The notes under the pieces are model-generated. The model did not search any database. It worked only from the letters and a program-made list of their open reading frames with translations, and was not told the DNA's origin. The position numbers and the translations under genes were made by a program. Positions 24,135 through 32,976 of a stretch of 64,000 nucleotides of DNA are shown here, one piece after another. Location: assembly GCF_016725325.1 (NCBI RefSeq), contig NZ_CP068083.1, positions 2,604,001 through 2,668,000 of the forward strand, read 5' to 3'. Each line of letters starts with the position of its first letter. Position 1 is the first letter of the stretch. The DNA is from Sphingobacterium spiritivorum. GTDB lineage: Bacteria; Bacteroidota; Bacteroidia; Sphingobacteriales; Sphingobacteriaceae.

Positions 24135-27100
24135 ATTTGATAAAGTATCGTATTCCTGTGTAAAACAATCTTCCGGAAAGTGGCCCCCATAGCATATTGG
24201 TGTCAAAATAATTCCCGAAGGGATCGTCATAGGCCAGAATGGGATTTTTCTGAAAATAGTTGGTGAAATTTTCTGCTCCTACATAGATGTCAAAGTTTTT
24301 GGATGCTCCAAATGTTTTGCTTATCTGTGCATTCATAGTCGCATAAGCAGGTGAATATTCTTCCAGCTGATATGGAGCCGGGTTGGTTGCGGTAGAAGGC
24401 AGTCTTTTCTGACCAACAATATTTAAGGTGTAATCAAAATTCCATCCGCTTTCCAGTGTATATGCGAGATTCATAAAGCCTCTGTGTTTGGCTAATAAAG
24501 GCTTGCTTAACCGCTGATCTCCGTAGTCTGTCTGAACATCCAGCAGACGGTAAGCCATGCGTGTTTCGAATCTTGGTGCAGGCATAAACCTGAGTTCAGC
24601 TTGCAAGCTGTTGGAGTATGATTTACCCGTAAGATTGTAAAAGGCAATTTCTCTTGGGTTTTCATAATCTACGACTACCTGATTCTGGAAGTGATTGGAA
24701 AATAGTTCCATCGATGCTGTAGCTTCTCTTCCAAACATACGGAACGTCTGGTCTATACTTAATCCCGTATTCCAGGATACTTCAGGACGGAGGCCGTACG
24801 CTTTATCAAAACGATTTTCGGACCGGATCACCAATGCCCGGCTACTTGCGAATACGGACATATTCTCTGCAAATATATTCGCAGTACGTTGTCCTCTTCC
24901 GGAGCTTAACCGTAATGTCGTACCTGTGACGGGCTGATATCGAAGTTGTGCACGTGGTGTTCCAAACCATCCATACAGCGAGTTGTAATCAGCTCTCATT
25001 GCCAGTATGGCATCAAATTTCTCATTCGGACTATACGTGTATTCCCCAAAAGCTCCTGATACAACTTCTTTGCGCAGATAGCGGTCTGTGCCTGCAAGTG
25101 TCTCGTCCACATTGTCATACGTCAGTGTAAGTCCTGTCCGGTATTTATGGGCTACTGTGCCTATAATGTCCTGATAAATCAGGTTTGCATACCCGTTTTT
25201 TTGTTCTGCATTATAGGTGCGTGTTCCGAAATAATTTTTTTGATCGTAGTATGTTCCGGATAGCTGCAAACCTATACTCCGGTGAGAATTGCCTTCAAAT
25301 ACATAACCGATCTTTGCAAAACCTTCGTATCGGTTAATGTCAAATCCCAGTCCATACCTGTTTGTGCTAAGCTTATCTGTTTTTTCATCAAAATCAATTT
25401 GTCCTCCGGTACGGTCATCCTTTAAATATTTGACTCCGAACTGTGCAATAAGCCCTTTTCCATTCTGATAGGTCCATCTGTTGACTCCTGAAAACACATT
25501 ACCGGCAGGCAGGTCACGAAAGCCGTTATTGCTGAAATTCATCCCTTTATTGTACATAAAATTATCATGTAACAACAAACCTACGGACCAGTTGTCGCTG
25601 ATTTTTTGAGAAAGGTTAAGGTTCAGATCTGTACGTCCCATATTGTTTGCGTAGGCGTTGAAGTAAAGCTTTTCTGAATTTTGAGGTTTCTTCAGTTCTA
25701 CATTGATCTGTCCGGCCATACTCTCATAGCCATTTACTACAGATCCTATTCCCTTACTGATCTGTATAGATTCAATCCAGGGACCTGCGATACTATTCAA
25801 TCCGAGTGGAGTCGCTAATCCGCGGGGACCAGGTAGGCTCTCTACGGTGAGTTGTGTGTAAATACCACTCAAGCCCAGCATTTGAATTTGCTTACTTCCG
25901 GTGACAGCGTCATTGCTGATTACATCTACAGTAGCGTTGGTTTCAAAGCTCTCACTCAGATCACAACAGGCCGCCTTAAATAATTCTCTGGAAGTCAGTA
26001 CTTCCACACGTGCGGGATTCATGTTGGATACATAACTTGTCTTACGGGAACGGGATACAACGACCTCAGCAAGCACATTCTCTTTTGCATGTATTACGAG
26101 AACTTTATTCAGATCAGTTACTGTTATTGTATCAGATTTCATTCCGGCAAATGAAATGATAAGCTTTGCTAAACCCTTTTCATGTCTGATCTTAAAAACT
26201 CCGTTTTCATTGGTTAATGTCTGACTGTCTTTTTTCTCCAGCCATCTCACATTTACCGAGGGGATAGGGGTCAGCGATCCGTTTTTGCTTTCCTCTACCA
26301 CTACTCCCATTACTTCATCTTTGCTTTTCCCTGCTACAGATACATTTTCCGATCCGTTTTCTTGCAAACGGTCGTGTTTACAGCATTCATGGAGACTCTG
26401 GTAGGCTTCATCGTTTGCTCTCATACCTTCTGTATCGTGTCCGACTTCTGCTATATTTTTCTTGATCTGTCCCAGTTTAATCTTGGAAGAATCGTAGGTG
26501 GCGGTCAGTAGGCCTGTGTTGATATCCCAGACAGCAGACTTAACACCTGCTATATGAGCTGCAGCTTCTATTCTTTTTTTACACATGGCGCAGTTTCCGG
26601 CTACTGCAAACGTAATTGTACTGTCGCGGCCAACTGCAGAACCTGTATTAGCTAGGGATACCGGATCTGTAGGCTCTGCTGCGAGACGTTCATATTTACA
26701 ACATTCATGAAGACTGTCATATACTTTATCATCTGCTTTTACTTCTTCCGTATCATGTCCTGCAGCTGCGATATTCTGCTTGATCTGCAACAATTTTATT
26801 TTGGAACTGTCATATTGAAGAGAGACTATTCCGGTGCTTTCATCCCACGTTGCTTGTTCAACACCTTTTGTAAGGGCTGCCTTTTCGATTCTTTTCTTAC
26901 ACATTCCACAGTTACCGCTTACTTTAAAGGTAGCTGTACTGTCTTGTTTGTGATTTGACATTTCCTCGGGTTCGGTAATGGGGGGCGGAGCCGCTTGTGT
27001 ACGTTCATACTTACAGCATTGGTGAAGATTATCGTAAGCCTTTTGTTCTGCTTTTATGCCTTCTGTGTCATGACCAACCTCCGCAATGTGTTGCTTAATA

Positions 27101-27333
27101 CTGTTTAATCTGACCTTCGAAGGGTTATATGTTACCGTAATTGACTCCTTGGTTTTATTCCAGGATGCCTGATGCACTCCCGCAGTAATAGCAGCTTTTT
27201 CAATTCTTTTTTTACACATTCCACAGTTTCCTTTTACCTGAAAAGTAACAGTGGTATCCTGCCTGCCTGTCTGTGCAAATACAGGCAACGTTACCATTGC
27301 ACACAGCAACAGTAGTATATTGAATACTTTCAT
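24133..27333 (-). CDS. TonB-dependent receptor with three N-terminal HMA domains
   Basis: A 1066-residue outer-membrane receptor. After a signal peptide (1-21) come three tandem heavy-metal-associated domains at about 27-110, 132-216 and 238-322. Each has a GNCxMCKKRIE metal site (Cys37/40, 142/145, 248/251), a GHDTE segment, and a second Cys pair in LH(Q/E)CCK (Cys106/107, 211/212, 317/318). A carboxypeptidase-regulatory-like domain follows (about 340-425), then the plug (about 435-550, with ACCDLSESFETN) and the barrel to an aromatic C-terminus (GIRYFIK). Bacteroidota receptors of this plug type often accompany copper or other metal-handling genes. One HMA domain is usual in such proteins; three is unusual. 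The small Cys-rich exported protein upstream (27417) is probably co-transcribed. Metal identity is not proven. Confidence 0.88.
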   Translation of the reverse strand: MKVFNILLLLCAMVTLPVFAQTGRQDTTVTFQVKGNCGMCKKRIEKAAITAGVHQASWNKTKESITVTYNPSKVRLNSIKQHIAEVGHDTEGIKAEQKAYDNLHQCCKYERTQAAPPPITEPEEMSNHKQDSTATFKVSGNCGMCKKRIEKAALTKGVEQATWDESTGIVSLQYDSSKIKLLQIKQNIAAAGHDTEEVKADDKVYDSLHECCKYERLAAEPTDPVSLANTGSAVGRDSTITFAVAGNCAMCKKRIEAAAHIAGVKSAVWDINTGLLTATYDSSKIKLGQIKKNIAEVGHDTEGMRANDEAYQSLHECCKHDRLQENGSENVSVAGKSKDEVMGVVVEESKNGSLTPIPSVNVRWLEKKDSQTLTNENGVFKIRHEKGLAKLIISFAGMKSDTITVTDLNKVLVIHAKENVLAEVVVSRSRKTSYVSNMNPARVEVLTSRELFKAACCDLSESFETNATVDVISNDAVTGSKQIQMLGLSGIYTQLTVESLPGPRGLATPLGLNSIAGPWIESIQISKGIGSVVNGYESMAGQINVELKKPQNSEKLYFNAYANNMGRTDLNLNLSQKISDNWSVGLLLHDNFMYNKGMNFSNNGFRDLPAGNVFSGVNRWTYQNGKGLIAQFGVKYLKDDRTGGQIDFDEKTDKLSTNRYGLGFDINRYEGFAKIGYVFEGNSHRSIGLQLSGTYYDQKNYFGTRTYNAEQKNGYANLIYQDIIGTVAHKYRTGLTLTYDNVDETLAGTDRYLRKEVVSGAFGEYTYSPNEKFDAILAMRADYNSLYGWFGTPRAQLRYQPVTGTTLRLSSGRGQRTANIFAENMSVFASSRALVIRSENRFDKAYGLRPEVSWNTGLSIDQTFRMFGREATASMELFSNHFQNQVVVDYENPREIAFYNLTGKSYSNSLQAELRFMPAPRFETRMAYRLLDVQTDYGDQRLSKPLLAKHRGFMNLAYTLESGWNFDYTLNIVGQKRLPSTATNPAPYQLEEYSPAYATMNAQISKTFGASKNFDIYVGAENFTNYFQKNPILAYDDPFGNYFDTNMLWGPLSGRLFYTGIRYFIK

Positions 27334-27416
27334 TTTTTAATCATTAATTGTACAAATAAAATACAGGAGTTCTTCTTTATGTCAGAAGCCTGTTTAATAT
27401 GGGGATACAATTAATG

Positions 27417-27872
27417 CTAAATCCGGAAATTACAATGGAGGAGATAACTGTCCTGCTGTCGGACAAGTGCTGTGGTATCGGTTTGAGCAATTTGATGCTC
27501 AATTCCCAATTCTTCAAAAATATTGAAATTATAAACCCAGAATAACGTAATTATTGATGGTGTAAATAAATTAAAATTCTTGATCTGATTATTATTGGAG
27601 TAATAGTTGTCTGAGGCTTTTTCCAGATCAACGACGACATCTTTGCAGACATGCTTCTTTTCAGGCTTGGAATCTGTATGACAGGATCCGCTCTTTTTGG
27701 TTGATTCGGAAGATGACTTCTTGGTACAAAGAGGACAATTTTTGTGTGATGATTTGTCTGAAACGGAAATAATATGTTCCTGATCATTACCGCAGATATG
27801 GAAATAAAAGGATGCTCCACTCGTGGTAAGCGAGTAAATCAATACTAATACGGTGGCAATCCATTTTCGCAT
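27417..27872 (-). CDS. Small exported Cys/His-rich protein (HYC_CC_PP-like)
   Basis: A 151-residue exported protein with a signal peptide ending near residue 20. The FYFHICG motif, KNCPLC, SCHTDSKPEKKHVCKDVVVDLE and a C-terminal LLHCNF recall the Bacteroidota HYC_CC_PP family, which is repeatedly encoded next to TonB receptors with HMA domains. The match is imperfect (HIC for HYC, HVC for CC), so the assignment is provisional. It lies 83 nt upstream of the triple-HMA receptor on the same strand and is probably in one operon. Metal binding on the periplasmic side is a reasonable inference. A perfect -7 element lies only 7 nt upstream of the start codon. Confidence 0.6.
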   Translation of the reverse strand: MRKWIATVLVLIYSLTTSGASFYFHICGNDQEHIISVSDKSSHKNCPLCTKKSSSESTKKSGSCHTDSKPEKKHVCKDVVVDLEKASDNYYSNNNQIKNFNLFTPSIITLFWVYNFNIFEELGIEHQIAQTDTTALVRQQDSYLLHCNFRI

Positions 27873-27878
27873 AAGTTA

Positions 27879-27886
27879 CAAATATA
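27879..27886 (-). promoter_or_regulatory. -7 element of the metal-receptor operon
   Basis: TATATTTG on the minus strand, exact TAnnTTTG, ending 6 nt before the ATG. Transcription would start almost at the start codon, suggesting a nearly leaderless mRNA. A caaaa at 27910 is a weak -33 candidate. Confidence 0.5.
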
Positions 27887-27979
27887 GTAAAAAAATCAGA
27901 ACTCTGACTCAAAACCAAAGATGTGACAAAAAAGTTATCCCAGTACAGACTTATCCCAATTCTTTCCTAAATTGAAATA

Positions 27980-27987
27980 TAATTTTG
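27980..27987 (+). promoter_or_regulatory. -7 element of the PepSY-like gene
   Basis: TAATTTTG, exact TAnnTTTG, about 33 nt upstream of the ATG at 28021. The -33 region is not clear. Confidence 0.5.
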
Positions 27988-28020
27988 TAGTATTAAATAA
28001 TTAATATAAAAATGCAGACT

Positions 28021-28467
28021 ATGAAAAAGATCATTTTAACACTGGCAGTAGTATGTGGTATGCAATTTGCATTTGCACAGGATATCAAAGAAACTCAGGT
28101 ACCGGCAGTAATCCTGAATACATATAAGCAGCATTTTAAAAGTGCTAAATTCAGTGATTGGGAAATTAAATCAAATGGTATGTATGAAGTCGAATTCAAG
28201 ACGAGTCTGACAGGTAAAGATCATACAGCATTGTTCACTCCTGAGGGAAAACTTTATCAGCATAAGGAGGAGCTGGCTGCTAAAAATCTTCCGGCAGCAG
28301 TGTCCGCTTCCATTAAGAAGGACTTTAAAGGATATCGCATAGATGATGTAGATCGTATAGATCAGCAAGGTAAAGTAACCTATAAGGTGAGTCTGAAAAG
28401 CAATGCTCAGGATTATGATGTGGTATTCGGAGCAAATGGTTCCGTAATCAGTAAAAAATTGGATTAA
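28021..28467 (+). CDS. Secreted PepSY-like (DUF2874) protein
   Basis: The frame opens at 28012, but Met4 at 28021 begins the signal peptide MKKIILTLAVVCGMQFAFAQ, so that start is preferred (148 residues). The mature protein holds two repeats of a PepSY-like unit (VPAVILNTYKQHFKSAKFSDWEIKSNGMYEVEF and LPAAVSASIKKDFKGYRIDDVDRIDQQGKVTYKVSL), each a helix followed by beta strands. Such small periplasmic proteins are common in Bacteroidota and have no established function. A lipoprotein of the same type follows 28 nt downstream, suggesting an operon. It is divergent from the metal-receptor operon, which hints at shared regulation but proves nothing. Confidence 0.8.
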   Translation: MKKIILTLAVVCGMQFAFAQDIKETQVPAVILNTYKQHFKSAKFSDWEIKSNGMYEVEFKTSLTGKDHTALFTPEGKLYQHKEELAAKNLPAAVSASIKKDFKGYRIDDVDRIDQQGKVTYKVSLKSNAQDYDVVFGANGSVISKKLD

Positions 28468-28495
28468 TCAGTTTACAGATATATAAAACAAGAAT

Positions 28496-28930
28496 ATGAG
28501 AAAATTAATAATTGCACCTCTGATGATATTATTGACGGTCTTTGTGGCTTGTGATAAGGATGAAGTAATGGATCCTACTAAATTGCCTTCCAAAGTACAG
28601 GATTATATTGCGGTACATTTTTCTGATGCCCATATCAGTAGGGTAGAACAGGATAAGGGGGATAGTAATTCGTATTACGAAGTCTATTTATCAACTGGTT
28701 ATGAACTGGATTTTAACAAAGCCGGAGATATTTATGGAATTGATGGTAATACAAAAAGACTTCCGGATTCCGTTATTCCTGAAAAGTTATCCACATATGT
28801 TTCTGTAAATTATAATAATTTTTTTGTTGTAAAATGGGAATTAGATCGAATGGAGCAGGAAATAAAGCTTAATAACGGAATAGAACTGGTGTTCGATCTT
28901 AACGGAGAGTTTAAAAATGTGGATAAATAG
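28496..28930 (+). CDS. PepSY-like lipoprotein
   Basis: A 144-residue lipoprotein (signal MRKLIIAPLMILLTVFVAC, lipobox Cys19). It repeats the helix-plus-strands unit of its neighbour twice: LPSKVQDYIAVHFSDAHISRVEQDKGDSNSYYEVYL and IPEKLSTYVSVNYNNFFVVKWELD. Length and architecture match DUF2874/PepSY-like proteins. It probably forms a two-gene operon with the preceding secreted paralogue and acts in the periplasm or on the inner face of the outer membrane. No catalytic residues are visible, and the role is unknown. Confidence 0.75.
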   Translation: MRKLIIAPLMILLTVFVACDKDEVMDPTKLPSKVQDYIAVHFSDAHISRVEQDKGDSNSYYEVYLSTGYELDFNKAGDIYGIDGNTKRLPDSVIPEKLSTYVSVNYNNFFVVKWELDRMEQEIKLNNGIELVFDLNGEFKNVDK

Positions 28931-29022
28931 CGTCGGCTGATTTTTGTGATTTTTTTGTGTCTTGTTTATATTGGTTATAACATTGAATATAAACCAAAAT
29001 ACAAACCTAAAATTGAACTGTA

Positions 29023-29133
29023 ATGGAACAATTGATCACAAACCCTACTGTCCTGTTTATATGCACCGCGCTTCTATTAAGCTCAGCAGTTGCTTTATAT
29101 AAGGTATACTCTAAATTAATCAAAAGAGTATAA
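29023..29133 (+). CDS. Predicted 36-residue single-pass membrane peptide
   Basis: A short frame, ATG to TAA, encoding a peptide with a short polar N-terminus (MEQLITNP), a hydrophobic segment of about 18 residues (TVLFICTALLLSSAVALY) and a basic tail (KVYSKLIKRV). That is a good topology for a small inner-membrane protein with its C-terminus inside. The preceding sequence is A-rich, as in translated genes of this phylum, and it ends just before a shared terminator. It lies 92 nt after the PepSY-like lipoprotein gene. No family is recognised and expression is unproven. Confidence 0.45.
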   Translation: MEQLITNPTVLFICTALLLSSAVALYKVYSKLIKRV

Positions 29134-29144
29134 TCAGGTATTAA

Positions 29145-29175
29145 AAAAGAAAAGCCCGATCCGGGCTTTTCTTTT
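29145..29175. terminator. Bidirectional terminator at the end of trpA
   Basis: 14-bp stem aaaagaaaagcccg / cgggcttttctttt with a 3-nt loop, T-rich on both strands, overlapping the trpA stop codon. Confidence 0.9.
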
Positions 29176-29947
29176 ATGCTTTCAAATCTTTTATAAAACC
29201 GGGAATTTTTTCCATGTAGTTTTCCTGAGCCAGTAATTTGACAAAGGCACTTCCTACTATAGCTCCATCGGCAATAGAAGTTGTCCGCACAAATGCTTCT
29301 CTGGAAGAAATACCAAATCCGACAATTAGGGGATGTTCCAGTTCCAAAGCTTTGATACGATTGAAGTATGCAGTAGTGTCATCACCTACATTAAGGTTAT
29401 TGCCTGTCACTGCATTAGAAGATAAAAGATAGATAAAACTGGTTGATAGGTTATCTATTTTACGAATCCGTTCATCAGAGGTCTGTGGTGTTACCAGAAA
29501 CACATTGCTGATCCCGTATTTTTTAAATATATCCTGATAGAGTTCTTCATACTCATACATCGGAAGATCGGGGATAATGACTCCTGTAATACCGGCCTCC
29601 TGACACGATCTGCAGAAATTTTCAACGCCATATTGCAATACCGGATTGACGTAACCCATCAGGAAGACGGGTATAGTGACCCGATCTCTCAATGTACGTA
29701 GCTGCTCGAAAAGTTTATGCAGTGTCATTCCGTTTTTCAATGCTTCCTCAGAGCTGTGCTGGATCACAGGGCCATCTGCCACAGGATCAGAGTAAGGGAA
29801 ACCTATTTCCAGAAAATCTGCTCCTGATTTTTCCAAAGCTTCTGCTATTTCTACTGTACTTTCCAGCGTAGGATACCCGGCTGTAAAATAAATAGAAAGT
29901 AAAGGTTTGTCTGTTACAGAAGCGAATGTATATTTTTTCTCGTTCAT
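29174..29947 (-). CDS. trpA: Tryptophan synthase alpha chain
   Basis: A 257-residue TIM-barrel subunit that cleaves indole-3-glycerol phosphate and passes indole to TrpB. Catalytic Glu47 and Asp58 sit in FLEIGFPYSDPVADGPVIQHSS (equivalent to Glu49 and Asp60 in E. coli). The phosphate-binding GFGISSREAF loop and GAIVGSAFV near the end are intact. It is the last gene of a four-gene operon trpD-trpF-trpB-trpA, 3 nt after trpB. Confidence 0.97.
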   Translation of the reverse strand: MNEKKYTFASVTDKPLLSIYFTAGYPTLESTVEIAEALEKSGADFLEIGFPYSDPVADGPVIQHSSEEALKNGMTLHKLFEQLRTLRDRVTIPVFLMGYVNPVLQYGVENFCRSCQEAGITGVIIPDLPMYEYEELYQDIFKKYGISNVFLVTPQTSDERIRKIDNLSTSFIYLLSSNAVTGNNLNVGDDTTAYFNRIKALELEHPLIVGFGISSREAFVRTTSIADGAIVGSAFVKLLAQENYMEKIPGFIKDLKA

Positions 29948-29950
29948 AAT

Positions 29951-31135
29951 TTAAAATCCAAAGTATTTCATATAATTATCCAGATCCTTATCGCCACGTC
30001 CTGATAGACAAACGACTACAGTCTCAGAACCATCAAAGCTCATCTTCTCCAGATGTGCAAGTGCGTGTGAACTCTCAATGGCCGGAATGATACCTTCCAG
30101 ACGGGTTAACTGAAGTCCTGCCTGCATAGCCTCTTCATCAGTTGCGCTTACATATTGTCCACGCCCGCTTTTGAACAACCAGGCATGCTGGGGTCCTATA
30201 CCGGGATAATCAAGTCCTGCAGATATAGAATACGGTTCGATTACTTGTCCGTCCTCGGTTTGCATTAATATGGAACGGCTGCCATGCAATACCCCTTCTT
30301 TTCCTAAGACCGTCGTAGCGGCTGTTTCTCCGGACTCAACACCATGTCCTGCTGCTTCTACTGCTATGATTTTTACATCTTCTTCATCCAGATAATGGTA
30401 AAACATACCCGCTGCATTGGATCCTCCACCGACACAAGCCAGTACATAATCCGGATTGGATTTTCCTGTTTTTTCCTTTAACTGTCTTTTCGTTTCTTCA
30501 GATATAACAGACTGGAATTTAGCAACCATATCCGGGTACGGATGTGGTCCGACCACTGATCCGATAATATAATGCGTGTCTACGGGATTGTTTATCCAGT
30601 CTCGCAGCGCTTCATTGGTTGCATCTTTTAAAGTCCGGCTTCCAGATTTTGCTGCTACAACCTGTGCACCCATCATTTTCATACGGGCCACATTAGGTGC
30701 CTGACGCTCGATATCGACTTCACCCATATATACGACACATTCCAGTCCTTTGAGCGCACATACTGTAGCTGTAGCGACACCGTGTTGTCCGGCTCCGGTT
30801 TCTGCAATAATTCTTTTTTTGCCCAGGCGTTCAGCAAGTAAGATCTGACCTATTGTATTGTTGATTTTATGAGCACCGGTATGATTCAGATCTTCTCTTT
30901 TTAAATAGATATTGGCACCATATTTTTCCGAAAGTCGTTTTGCCAGGTAAAGAGGTGAAGGCCGCCCTACATAATCACGAAGCAAAGACTGGAATTCTTC
31001 CTGAAAACTTTTCTCCTTAATTATGCTGAGATATTGCTGACGTAGTTCTTCTACATTTGGATAAAGCATCTCCGGAATATAGGCGCCTCCAAACGGCCCG
31101 TAGTATCCTTTTTCGTTAACTTGATATTTGCTCAT
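29951..31135 (-). CDS. trpB: Tryptophan synthase beta chain
   Basis: A 394-residue PLP enzyme joining indole and serine to tryptophan. PLP lysine Lys90 is in [14 protein letters not shown], the phosphate-binding loop is [12 protein letters not shown], and the C-terminal [12 protein letters not shown] is present. The length is typical of TrpB1, the form that pairs with TrpA. It overlaps the 3' end of trpF by 20 nt (31116-31135), so translation is coupled. Confidence 0.97.
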   Translation of the reverse strand: MSKYQVNEKGYYGPFGGAYIPEMLYPNVEELRQQYLSIIKEKSFQEEFQSLLRDYVGRPSPLYLAKRLSEKYGANIYLKREDLNHTGAHKINNTIGQILLAERLGKKRIIAETGAGQHGVATATVCALKGLECVVYMGEVDIERQAPNVARMKMMGAQVVAAKSGSRTLKDATNEALRDWINNPVDTHYIIGSVVGPHPYPDMVAKFQSVISEETKRQLKEKTGKSNPDYVLACVGGGSNAAGMFYHYLDEEDVKIIAVEAAGHGVESGETAATTVLGKEGVLHGSRSILMQTEDGQVIEPYSISAGLDYPGIGPQHAWLFKSGRGQYVSATDEEAMQAGLQLTRLEGIIPAIESSHALAHLEKMSFDGSETVVVCLSGRGDKDLDNYMKYFGF

Positions 31136-31760
31136 TTTTAATTGTTTTCACTACTTGTTTTAATAATTCTGTTTTTTTTAATCCCGGTTCTGACTCAAAT
31201 TTTGAATTCAGATCAATCGCATATAACCTTTTATCATCTGTTAGAAGGGCATTGCTGATATTGTCAGGGCCTAATCCTCCACTCAGAAAATAAGGTTTCT
31301 GCAAAGAGTAATTCTGCAGAATATCCCAATCGAACGTTTTTCCTGTACCTCCATGCTGATCACTTTTTGTATCAAAAAGGAAATAGTCTGTGACCTCTGT
31401 ATATTCATTAAGGGTTTTCCAATCAAAATTGCTGTCTATCCCGAATGCCTTGATGACAAGGACTCCGAATACTTTTAACTCTTCACACAGGTCCGGAGAT
31501 TCTGTCCCGTGTAGTTGTACTGCATGAAGTCCATAGGACCGGATCTTATTTTTGATGGTCTCGGCGGAAGCATTTACAAATACTCCAACACGTTGTATGC
31601 GATCAGGGACATCAATATCGGAAGCAGACAGATTTGCTATATAACGCTTTGATCCTTCATAAAAAATGAACCCCATATAATCGATATTCAGCAAACCTGT
31701 TTCCCGGATATTCTCCGGATACTTCATGCCACAGATTTTGATTTTTACGGGATGATTCAT
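31116..31760 (-). CDS. trpF: Phosphoribosylanthranilate isomerase
   Basis: A 214-residue TIM-barrel isomerase converting phosphoribosyl-anthranilate to CdRP. Catalytic Cys10 in KICGMK and Asp130 in FLFDTKS are present, as are VQLHGTES and the [11 protein letters not shown] phosphate loop. It is a stand-alone TrpF and not fused to TrpC; no trpC is found between trpD and trpF, its usual place. Its ATG overlaps the trpD stop codon by one base (TAATG), and its own 3' end overlaps trpB. Confidence 0.95.
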   Translation of the reverse strand: MNHPVKIKICGMKYPENIRETGLLNIDYMGFIFYEGSKRYIANLSASDIDVPDRIQRVGVFVNASAETIKNKIRSYGLHAVQLHGTESPDLCEELKVFGVLVIKAFGIDSNFDWKTLNEYTEVTDYFLFDTKSDQHGGTGKTFDWDILQNYSLQKPYFLSGGLGPDNISNALLTDDKRLYAIDLNSKFESEPGLKKTELLKQVVKTIKNEQISS

Positions 31761-32746
31761 TAGTTTATTAATTTTTTGAAAGAACTCAGCGCTTTTTTAC
31801 CTAACAGCGATTCTTCAGCTTCATAATAACAGTCGGCAAATGTTTTCTCCGGATTAAATGTTTGTATGGCAATTGCCGCATTGCTCAATACCACATTCTG
31901 TTGAATGTCATTTCCTTCTCCGCTGAGAATATCCATAAAGATTTTACCAGCTTCTTCTACCGTATCTCCTCCAGAGATTGCTTCAGGATGTATTGGCTCG
32001 AATCCAAGCTGTGCTACTGTATAATAATGCTCTCCTTTATTGTCTATTACTTTGAAGTCTCCGGTAAGGGAGATTTCATCATAGCCATCTAAAGCATGCA
32101 GTATTGCGTATTGTTTGTTCGTGTTTTGATATAGATAAGCATACAATCTGGCCAGTTCAAGACTGAATACGCCTACAGATTGAAACTGTGGATTCGCAGG
32201 ATTAGTCAGGGGACCCAGCATATTGAAGAATGTTTTTACACCCAATGCACGTCTGATAGGAGCCACTGTTTTCATTGCCGGATGAAAGAACGGGGCATGC
32301 AGGAAGCAAATGTTAGCCTCATCGAGCTGCCTTCGTATTTCTCCCTCATCATTTGTAAATCTATAGCCGAGATACTCCATGACATTGGAAGAACCACATC
32401 CTGATGATACACCTATGTTGCCGTGTTTGGCGACCTGATATCCTGCCCCTGCTACAATAAAGGAAGCTAAAGTCGAGATATTAAATGTATTCTTGCCGTC
32501 TCCTCCGGTACCACACAGATCAATAAGCCGGTAAGCACTCAGATCCAGTTTTTTGCAGAGATCGTACATGGCATCCCGGAATCCGGCAAGTTCCTCTACA
32601 CGTATGCTGCGCATTCCGTATGCAGTCATGAAGGCTGCAACCTGGTGCGTATCATATTTTCCTTCTGTTATATTGATCAATATGTCGTAAGCCTCTTTGC
32701 GGGTGAAGGCTTTGTATTCAAATAAATGTGCTAATATCTCTTTCAT
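31760..32746 (-). CDS. trpD: Anthranilate phosphoribosyltransferase
   Basis: A 328-residue enzyme joining anthranilate and PRPP. The signature CGTGGDGKNTFNIST (about residues 78-92) binds PRPP and metal; KHGNIGVSSGCGSSNVMEYLG and FFNMLGPLTNPA are also intact. It is the first gene of this operon. The preceding 160 nt contain a promoter, a short leader peptide with one Trp codon and a terminator ending about 14 nt before the start codon, so expression of the operon is probably controlled by attenuation. trpE and trpG, usually upstream in this phylum, are not adjacent. Confidence 0.96.
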   Translation of the reverse strand: MKEILAHLFEYKAFTRKEAYDILINITEGKYDTHQVAAFMTAYGMRSIRVEELAGFRDAMYDLCKKLDLSAYRLIDLCGTGGDGKNTFNISTLASFIVAGAGYQVAKHGNIGVSSGCGSSNVMEYLGYRFTNDEGEIRRQLDEANICFLHAPFFHPAMKTVAPIRRALGVKTFFNMLGPLTNPANPQFQSVGVFSLELARLYAYLYQNTNKQYAILHALDGYDEISLTGDFKVIDNKGEHYYTVAQLGFEPIHPEAISGGDTVEEAGKIFMDILSGEGNDIQQNVVLSNAAIAIQTFNPEKTFADCYYEAEESLLGKKALSSFKKLIN

Positions 32747-32760
32747 ATAGGATTTAAAAC

Positions 32761-32789
32761 AAAAAAAGGCTTACCTAAAAAGGCAAGCC
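32761..32789 (-). terminator. Attenuator terminator upstream of trpD
   Basis: On the minus strand: ggcttgcc, 6-nt loop, ggtaagcc (8-bp stem with one G-T pair), then T7. It ends a short leader transcript unless antitermination occurs, placing trpDFBA under attenuation. Confidence 0.78.
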
Positions 32790-32814
32790 CACTATTCTTT
32801 GATATGTAAATAAT

Positions 32815-32862
32815 TCAAGCAATAGACAGTTGCCACAACATTAACTGTTGTGCCACCACCAT
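32815..32862 (-). CDS. Putative trp leader peptide
   Basis: A 15-codon frame encoding MVVAQQLMLWQLSIA with a TGA stop, between the trp promoter and the attenuator terminator. It contains one Trp codon (residue 10). A hairpin (gccacaaca/tgttgtgcc, one mismatch) at 32832-32854 lies inside it. Position and content suggest a ribosome-stalling leader that senses charged tRNA-Trp. A single Trp codon is weaker than the tandem codons of enteric leaders, and I could not identify a convincing antiterminator. Confidence 0.5.
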   Translation of the reverse strand: MVVAQQLMLWQLSIA

Positions 32863-32905
32863 GCTTTATTTACACTAATTGATTTCATTTTTATTATCGT
32901 TATGA

Positions 32906-32937
32906 CAAATATGATGCATTGTTTCTAAAAAAACAAC
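32906..32937 (-). promoter_or_regulatory. trp operon promoter
   Basis: -7 element CATATTTG (32906-32913, one mismatch to TAnnTTTG) with GTTG at 32934-32937, a 20-nt spacing. It predicts a start near 32900 and a leader of about 150 nt before trpD. Confidence 0.55.
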
Positions 32938-32976
32938 TTTTTGTTAGAAAAAAAACAAACGTTTTTGTCAAATATA

